From NCBI GenBank assembly GCA_019915135.1, contig JAHLMK010000010.1, positions 62,001 through 126,000 of the forward strand: a stretch of 64,000 bases of DNA. The letters run 5' to 3'. This document shows positions 57,468-64,000 of the stretch, in pieces; the stretch's first letter is position 1; every line of letters starts with the position of its first letter. Below the pieces are notes generated by a model that worked only from the letters and a program-made list of their open reading frames with translations, ran no database searches and was not told the origin of the DNA. The DNA comes from Strobilurus pachycystidiatus (lineage: Eukaryota > Basidiomycota > Agaricomycetes > Agaricales > Physalacriaceae). Made by a program: the position numbers and the translations under genes.

Positions 57468-60400
57468 TCAAAAGACCGTGACCCCGCTTTGCGTCCCCGC
57501 GTACTGGCTCTTGACATCGTCATAGTCTCCGTTCTCGTCCTGGCTCTTGTAGTCCATGTCGAACTGGCTGCTCAAACTCGGGCTGCGGCTCCTCAGCCGG
57601 TCGCTCTGGTTGAACGTCAGTCCGCCACCGATAGACGCGGAAGAGGAGGGCTCTTGGGAGATGATAGAGGACGCGTAGGAGCGCTTGCCCAGACCCATGC
57701 CCATCCCAGCCCCGAACATCGGCATACCAGAAGAGTACGTCGCCTGAGACCGAAGGGATTGCGCATCGGATGGAATATACCCCAGAGTGTCGTGAGTTCG
57801 ATAGAACGACGCGTCGAATCGGCTGGGTGTCCCCGAGCGATGACCTATAGAGAGTGAGGTGTTAGCCAACTGCTAAACGATCGTCAGGCGAGAATGCATA
57901 CCATCCGACATCATGCCAGCGCTTGGTCCGCCACCTAGATAATCCCTAGCACTCGTCTCGTGACGACGGAACTGGTCCATCGACTTGACAAGCGTCCGAC
58001 GGGGCTTGCTGAACTGTATCATACTCGGCTGCAAATTGTTCAAGGGCCCCTCCACAAGACAGTTCTTCTCCTTATAGTGCGTAAGCAGATAGTGCCACAA
58101 CGGGTGCTAAAGCGACAATTTAGCACACTAGCCTCAGTTTCAAAAATCACGGAACACACCTTGCTCAACACCTTGGGGTTGCCCAAAATCACAACACCGT
58201 ACTTGGCACGCGTGAGCGCAACGTTCAATCGCCTAGGATCGTTCAAGAAACCGATGCCCTGATGCTCGTTGCTGCGGACACAGCTCAAGATGATATAATC
58301 CTTCTCTCGGCCCTGGAACGCGTCGACACTTGCAACTTCGATTTCCTTGTAGAGGTCCTTCTTCAGAGATCCGTTGAACTGCATGTAGTTGACGATGTAC
58401 GAGCGCTGTCCCTCGTAAGGCGTCACGACACCAATCTGCCCGGGCACAACACCAGACTTGAAAAACTTGGTGACGATCTTCTCCACATTAGAAGCCTCAG
58501 TTCTAAAACTCATTAGTTCTTTCCATCGAGAAAGCGTTACTAGGATGCATACCTGTTGAGGAAGGACGTTCCACTGCTCGAGATCTCCTCTTGACCAAGG
58601 TTCTGATAGAAGAACATAGGTGTATCGGGAACGGGCCACGGGAAGTCGACATTCTTGCGCAGACGTTCGGGGGCAGTGACACCGTTCTGCAGTGTTCCTT
58701 CGTAGAACATGTTGGAGGGAAACTCCGAGAGACAAGGGTGCATGCGGTACTGGACTTGGAGACGAATGGGCCTGTTGCCGAGGAGCACGAGACGCTCAAA
58801 GAGAGACTGGGTGAGGCCAGCGCGGGCAGCCTTCTTGTTCATGATGACGGGCCCGAGTTGCTGGTGATCACCAACGAGGACGACTTGCTTGCATCCCAGG
58901 ACCAACGGAATCATACACTCTAGATCATAACTTCGTCAGTCTCGGAAGGTGAGCTTGTAAAACTTGCTAACCTGGCTCCGCCGCCTGTGTCGCCTCATCA
59001 ATCAACACCGTCCTGAACTTGAGCTTGCTCAAGCGCGGATCGCCCGCACCCACACAGGTGCAGCAAATCACATCCGCCGCGCTCAGAATCTCCTTCTCAC
59101 ACTGACGAATCAACGTCTTGTACTTCCTCTCGTCATTGCTGCTCAGCTCTCCCTGTTCGTTCTTGAGCTGGATGAGCTTCTGCAGCTCAACATGCGTCGT
59201 GCTGTTGTCCACTTGCTGGTGGAGCGTCAAATACGCAACGCTGGAGTCGAGGGCCTCGCGCGATTTGGCAGTGAGGCGGACGACTTTGAGCCCGGTGATG
59301 TGGATCTTCTCGGTGAGCTGGTCGACGGCGACGTTGGATGGGGCGCAGACGAGGACTTGGCCTGGGTTCATCTTTGCGAGATGATACACAACGGAAGCCG
59401 ACGTCACAGTTTTACCTGTTCCAGGAGGACCTTGGATGAGGCTGATAGGCTTCTGTAAGACGCTTTTAACGGCATACATTTGAGAGTGATTGAGTTCCGG
59501 GAGGCCTGGGGCGGAGAATCGCTTGGGCATCTGGGTGCGCAGGATTTGAGGTTCGAGTTCGTGTCCGAGGAGTTTATGGTACTGAAATAGATGTGAATAG
59601 ATTACGGCGAGAGGAGCGCTGATACGTACAATGTATCCGCTGACACTCTTCTCGTCTACAGCGAATGTCTTCATTGCCAGTTGCATTCTGTCGAAGCTAG
59701 TCGACTTCCAGACAAAGTCGGCGGAGAAGTTGTGGGTGCATTCAGAGGGAACTCCCTCAGTCCTCCTCAGCTCCAATCCAATTTCGTCAGAAACGTCTAA
59801 GAGACTGTTAGACACAAAAAATGTAGAGATGTTTATGAACATACTGTTGGGAATTTTGATAACATGACCGACGCCTTCCCAAGCCTTGTGCAGTTCTCCC
59901 GAGTAACGAAGCCTCAGTTCATCGCCGACCGCCAGGCGCACTTCGCCGCTCTCCAATTTGGGAAGACCGAACCAAGCGACCCGCTTCTGATTCAGACCGA
60001 GATCCCAGCGCACAGTGATGTCAGTCTGGGTCTGACTCTCTTTGAGCCTCTTGTCGTAGTCGGCCTCAATCTTTACGAGGGGGCCGAATATATTCTGGTA
60101 CTGGTACGCGTCCTCATAGCGCGGGAGGATGGGTTGCGGCTCGTCATCAACGCCAGGTTTTTCGAGATCCTCGAGCGTGGCATTGGCGTTTTCTCTCCAT
60201 AGGTCCTCGAGGCGGTTGATCTGCGCAAACGAGATTTGGCGCGAGCGGAGTTGCTCGGTCTCGCTGGGAGGCTTGACCAGCCAGGAGAGGAAAGAGCGGT
60301 CATCGATGAGGGGTGCCCAGAGCGATGCGTTCCACGAGATATCCTTGCTGACGGCGGCGCATGGCTGGCGGCAGAGGAGGACGACGACGGTGTCGCTTTT

Positions 60401-60944
60401 GGCGGGGATGAAGCCAAGCATGAACACGTTCTTGCTGCCGCAGTTGTAGCACTCGGGCGTCGTCTCGCCGAGCGGGCTCTCGGCGTGCAGGATGACCTCC
60501 TTGTGCTTAGCGCGGACGAGGTGGTTGACAATGTGCGATGCGCTGGTGTTGCCGCGCGAATTGCAGAACCATTTCGAGCAGATCAGGCATTTGACGACGG
60601 ACGCGGGCGAGTGGATCCCACAGTAGCTGTATAACCCGTCAGCATCGCCTTTCATTATTTATTTGGTGGCACTCGCACCTGCACGCATGGGGCGGCAAAT
60701 CCACAGCGCCCCCGCCGTCCTTCAAGTCGTCCAGCACACCGTCGAAATCCTCCCCGGGCACGATGTGGTGACTGTGGTCGTTGCTGGGCGGCCCATTGTA
60801 CTCGCTGATGGACAGGCTCGACAGATCAACTGACGATGCATTGTCCTGGGTGTTGGCCGTGTAGACGGAGGACGTGTCGTCGACGATGCCCATGCCGCCA
60901 TACGACGACGCCGAGTCGTATTGAAAATTGTCGAAGGAATCCAT
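57468..60944 (-). CDS. UPF1: Upf1 ATP-dependent RNA helicase (nonsense-mediated decay)
   Basis: Central SF1 helicase of nonsense-mediated mRNA decay, cytoplasmic. ATG 60944 ([20 protein letters not shown]). The CH domain follows: HACR across an intron to [37 protein letters not shown] and [20 protein letters not shown], with the Cys/His zinc ligands that bind Upf2. Domain 1[21 protein letters not shown]. Helicase motifs: [18 protein letters not shown] (I), [15 protein letters not shown] (Ia), [13 protein letters not shown] (II, DEAT), [13 protein letters not shown] (III), [40 protein letters not shown] (V) and [16 protein letters not shown] (VI). The tail is Ser/Gln/Gly-rich ([31 protein letters not shown]) and stops at 57468. 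About 1,070 residues and seven or eight introns. Certain. Confidence 0.97.
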
Positions 60945-62430
60945 GATGATGAGAGAAAGAACGGTCTGTGCTGAGTTCAGGACGACCTTCAAAGAGTCAA
61001 GATGCCTGATATGGAAGGCGATCCACGCCGCTCCCGCATCACACTTCAAAAGATCTCTCAGACCTTGGCAATCCAAATCAATCTGCTCATGTATGCAGTA
61101 GATACAACCCAAGAGCAGTCTTGGCAGAATCCTCAGACCTCAGTGGGAGTTTTGTGTCAATAGGGCAGGACCGTCATTAATAGCACGCTCCCAAGTCAGC
61201 GTTCCCCCAATATTTGTGCCATTGCGCCACATTCAATGCTGATGAGGCCACTTTAGCCAGAGTATTGACTCAAGCCTCAACCTGGTAGGACAAGCGTATC
61301 ATTGAGAGCAAGCAAGGCCCCAAGCGTACTCGCATCATGATCAAAGATAAACTGGATGGCGAGTCTCTTTCATGCTTCAATTGGGATGCCCATTCACTCA
61401 CCGTTTTTCAGCCTCCCCATTTCCAGGCTTTGCCACTCCATCTGCTTGTCCCTCCAGCCCCTTCAAGCGCAGGCGGCTGTCCCAGTCGCTAAGCCATCAA
61501 TTGCCCTAGCCCGCTCCTCCGTTCAGCCCGTTATATATACATGTACTATCCGCTGCTCGTTTGCCAGACGTCGCTCTTCTCCGAATTCAATCCGTCTCTT
61601 CCCTGTGTTCTGTCTCAAGTCGCGCCACGGCGCTCATGTAAGCTTGTAGTATAGTCGACATAGTGTACACCCCCCTCCTACCACTTCCTCTCTCAAAGTC
61701 GCTACATGCTTTGTGTATTCAACTATCATTTCCGAGTCTCTGTACCGAGAATCCGGTGCTGGATTCGGCTTTTTTCTTTCTGGGTTCTACTTGGAAGTTG
61801 AGAATGATCGTCATGAGATACGACTGTGGCGTTCCATATTGTACCTGCGGCGTACAGTATGCGCAATGCAGCACATGACTGTTTTTATTTACTTGGTATC
61901 AATGTGTTTTTGCGGGCAGAGCTTGTAAGTAACACCTCCTGCCAAGGAATAGACAAGTTTCGATCGTGTTTGCTGCTCTAGACATTGCGGTCCCTTGTTG
62001 AAAGACAAAGTTTCGATCGCAGGTCTAGGTTCGTGTGGTTTCTGGACCCATGCTCCATCCCCCTTGCTGCGCTGTAGGTGAAATCCGGCAGTCTGAACAG
62101 GTCCATGGCGTCCATCACGACTCGTCCAACACTATACCTCCGCCAATAAACACTCCTCGGCGGCCCAAGGATACGAACCGACTGTGTCCCACGACAACAA
62201 TCGACGTGCAAAACGTTCAACACTCAGTCCATGAATCTTTCCTCCCTTGAAAGCATCTCAGACCGACCTTGAGACAGACAAGGGCTCTCGACTGCCAGTG
62301 TGTTAGGTTTCGTTGACTGCCTAAACTATGGTTCAGTCGATCGCGATCCTTCTACCCCTGTAGAAAAACGAATAAAACCTCGACTTGAATCCTCAACAAA
62401 GGCATCCACCACCGCCCTCACATACTAGCC
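60945..62430. other. 1.5-kb intergenic region between divergent UPF1 and YCII genes
   Basis: It contains the promoters of both divergent genes. TATATATA occurs near 61532 on the plus strand. The plus-strand frames 61356-61649 and 61713-61928 have no splice support or family resemblance and I do not call them. No repeats seen. Confidence 0.4.
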
Positions 62431-62936
62431 ATGTCTGCACGATCCTCCTGCGAAACATTGATCACCTCGGAGCCGAAGTCCTTGTTCTTCGTCTATGCTC
62501 CTTACGAGACTCCAGCAATGGCACGTCTCGTCGAGGAGGAACAGCGCTTAGCTGGCATTGGCAGTCGTACGTCTATCTTCACGCACTACCTGGCAATACA
62601 TCTCATCATGCCTTTCAATCAAGAGTTCAGCGGCATTGTATTCGGCGAAGAAGAGGAGGACAACGGCTGCGAACAACCGCGCAAGATGGTAGGATCCGTC
62701 ATAGTCTGCGAAGCCCGGAACCTCAACGAGTACGTCCTGTTCCGCGCAAACAATGCCTGCCTGATCCTGATCACCTTGCAGAGTGCGAGAAAAGATAAAG
62801 GCCGACGTTTATCTGGAACAAGGCGTGGTAAGTCAGGTTCCCGCCCATACCATTGCAACATTGACGACGGCAATGACAGTGGTGCCCCGAGACGCTTCTC
62901 ATATTACCATTCCATGCAGCCACGCCTCTATCATGA
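62431..62936 (+). CDS. YCII-related domain protein
   Basis: Small ferredoxin-like YCII fold protein; role in fungi unknown. ATG 62431 (MSARSSCETLITSEPKSLFF) continues VYAPYETPAMARLVEEEQRL. An intron GTACGTCT to AATCAAG (about 62570-62622) leads to QFSGIVFGEEEEDNGCEQPR and MVGSVIVCEARNLNE. A second intron (GTACGTCC to CTTGCAG) gives VREKIKADVYLEQGV. A third (GTAAGTCA to AATGACAG) gives VWCPETLLILPFHAATPLS and TGA at 62934. The layout strand, GS-x-I-V-x-x-A-x-x-LNEVRE-KI-x-x-D-x-Y, GVW is the YCII pattern. About 125 residues. The conserved catalytic-type His/Asp pair of bacterial members is only partly visible. Confidence 0.78.
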
Positions 62937-63968
62937 GCATGTTTTCGTTTCCTATCCCATTCGATCTGCGGCCTGTGAAAGTATGAATAAGTATGTACAG
63001 AATTCTTGAGAATGAGCCTGTGGGGTGAATGTCGTGCAGACAAGATGATTTACGCGTTGTATTGACGTACGGTGGTGAACGAGCTTTGACCGCAAAGGAC
63101 ACAAACTGTTTACTCGTTCGAGCAACGTTCGAGCGGCGAGAGATGCCATACGTCAGCCAGCTGCTATACTAAATCGTTGCGTAGGCTGTTCAGCAGTGAA
63201 ATTAATGGTCGTCTAATTCGCCAGTGCGGTTTTGGGCAATTATACGGCAATGTCGAAAACCAGCGACCACAAGATATGTCGGGGAGAGTCGAAGTCAAAG
63301 TTGGGATGAAAAGGGTTTAGAACTCCGACGCCCTTTGCCGTGACCCGTCTCTTTCATTGGATCTACCAACTCTGAGTCTGACCTCATCTTCGATGGCTAT
63401 GCGCGCGCTGTGTTCCGTGATAACTGAAAATCAGGCCAGTGCAGAGGCGGGCTGAGATCCTGAACTCACGGACACGCGTCAAGCGCCCCGACACGACACC
63501 GGAGTCACGAAACATCGTCCACCTGGCGCAATATCTCTGGTGGACCTCATCCCACACGGCCCCAAAACGTACCATTTCGTCTAGGCCACAGGCAACACAT
63601 CGATCTCTGAGCTTCAACATCTCTCTCTGTCGCTCAAGCCCAAATGAAAGGATCCAACTTTGGTTCACGGAGCGCCGCTATCTCGGAGCTCATTCAGCAA
63701 CCTCCTGGTCCTAGTGTCACATTCACCTTCTCGGAGACGAGAACGTCCTAGTCATCCAATCTTCACTACGCATGTTCGCTTTCTCCCCCCATAGCTTGAC
63801 TACATCTGACTCTAAATTTGGACAGCAAGACAAGAAAAATAATTATACAATTGTCCTCAGCTGCTGACGACTAGATCTCTTGCACCGATAACCTCACAGC
63901 TTGGCTTTCATCATCCCCGAGTCGTACTCAAGTCTTTTACCCTGCTCGCCCTCTACCCAACGCCCAAC
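62937..63968. other. 1-kb region at right edge
   Basis: Downstream of the YCII gene. Minus-strand frame 63384-63668 (with CVACGLDEMV) and plus-strand frame 63439-63714 overlap, and neither has supporting splice structure. The last 200 bp is pyrimidine-rich and A+C-rich, like a 5' leader for a gene starting at or after 63969. Confidence 0.35.
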
Positions 63969-64000
63969 AATGCCCACGAGATCGTCGATTTCCTCAAACG
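63969..64000 (+). CDS. Possible start of the next gene (partial)
   Basis: ATG at 63969 follows a leader-like CCCAACGCCCAACA context and reads MPTRSSISSN to the window edge. Too short to identify. Confidence 0.2.

Noticed and set aside
58964..59458. 164-codon plus-strand ORF in UPF1
   Set aside because: Antisense to helicase motifs of UPF1; no independent support.
61356..61928. Two plus-strand frames upstream of the YCII gene
   Set aside because: Ser/Leu/Arg-rich compositions typical of random GC-balanced DNA; no introns or motifs.
63384..63668. Minus-strand frame containing CVACGLDEMV
   Set aside because: Has plausible texture but begins with GTG, no splice partners found, and an equally open plus-strand frame overlaps it.

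Overview
This is nuclear DNA from a filamentous basidiomycete, most likely an Agaricomycete (mushroom or bracket fungus). Genes are closely packed on both strands and almost every gene is cut by many introns of about 45-65 bp with GT-AG borders. Several families are typical of Agaricomycetes: DUF6535, DUF6534, a divergent G-alpha subunit, CYSTM and a multi-intron GMC oxidoreductase. No rRNA, tRNA, CRISPR or bacterial feature was seen. Gene boundaries below come from joining reading frames by hand across splice sites, so ends are firmer than internal exons.

Layout. 1-11.4 kb: 3' part of a DUF6535 membrane protein (runs off the left edge), a GMC flavin oxidoreductase, a 2-kb repeat-rich gap (degenerate tandem repeat, a Mutator-like miniature element, and a broken copy of the DUF6535 gene start), a vacuolar Ca2+/H+ exchanger and a CYSTM peptide. 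12-21 kb: an unrecognised conserved protein, S-adenosylhomocysteinase, two weak small genes, a coiled-coil nuclear-type protein and a glutathione transferase. 21.5-32.5 kb: a Kar5-like karyogamy protein, a La-motif (LARP) RNA-binding protein, a Pmp3 proteolipid, a G-alpha-like protein and an ornithine-type mitochondrial carrier. 34-41.5 kb: mitochondrial ribosome recycling factor, a small Cys-rich protein, a NADAR protein and a long SNF2-RING remodeller/helicase.

41.7-42.4 kb is a near-perfect foldback transposable element with CACTA ends and a 3-bp target duplication. 42.8-51.4 kb: a short-chain dehydrogenase, a DUF6534 membrane protein, a second Pmp3, a probably GPI-anchored GH16 beta-glucanase and a seven-helix receptor-like protein. 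52.4-64 kb: a PL4 rhamnogalacturonan lyase followed by a scrap of a second copy, a Xi-class glutathionyl-hydroquinone reductase, the NMD helicase Upf1 and a YCII-domain protein.

There is no single metabolic cluster. Housekeeping genes (SAH1, RRF1, UPF1, ORT1) are interleaved with secreted or cell-surface plant-biomass and wall enzymes (GMC, GH16, PL4), detoxification enzymes (two GST-type proteins, SDR) and signalling proteins (G-alpha, receptor-like 7TM). The most distinctive signals are the two non-autonomous DNA elements with readable target duplications, an 8-nt micro-exon inside the FAD-binding motif of the GMC gene, a GC-AG intron in one of two Pmp3 paralogues, and a G-alpha whose catalytic switch II glutamine is serine.
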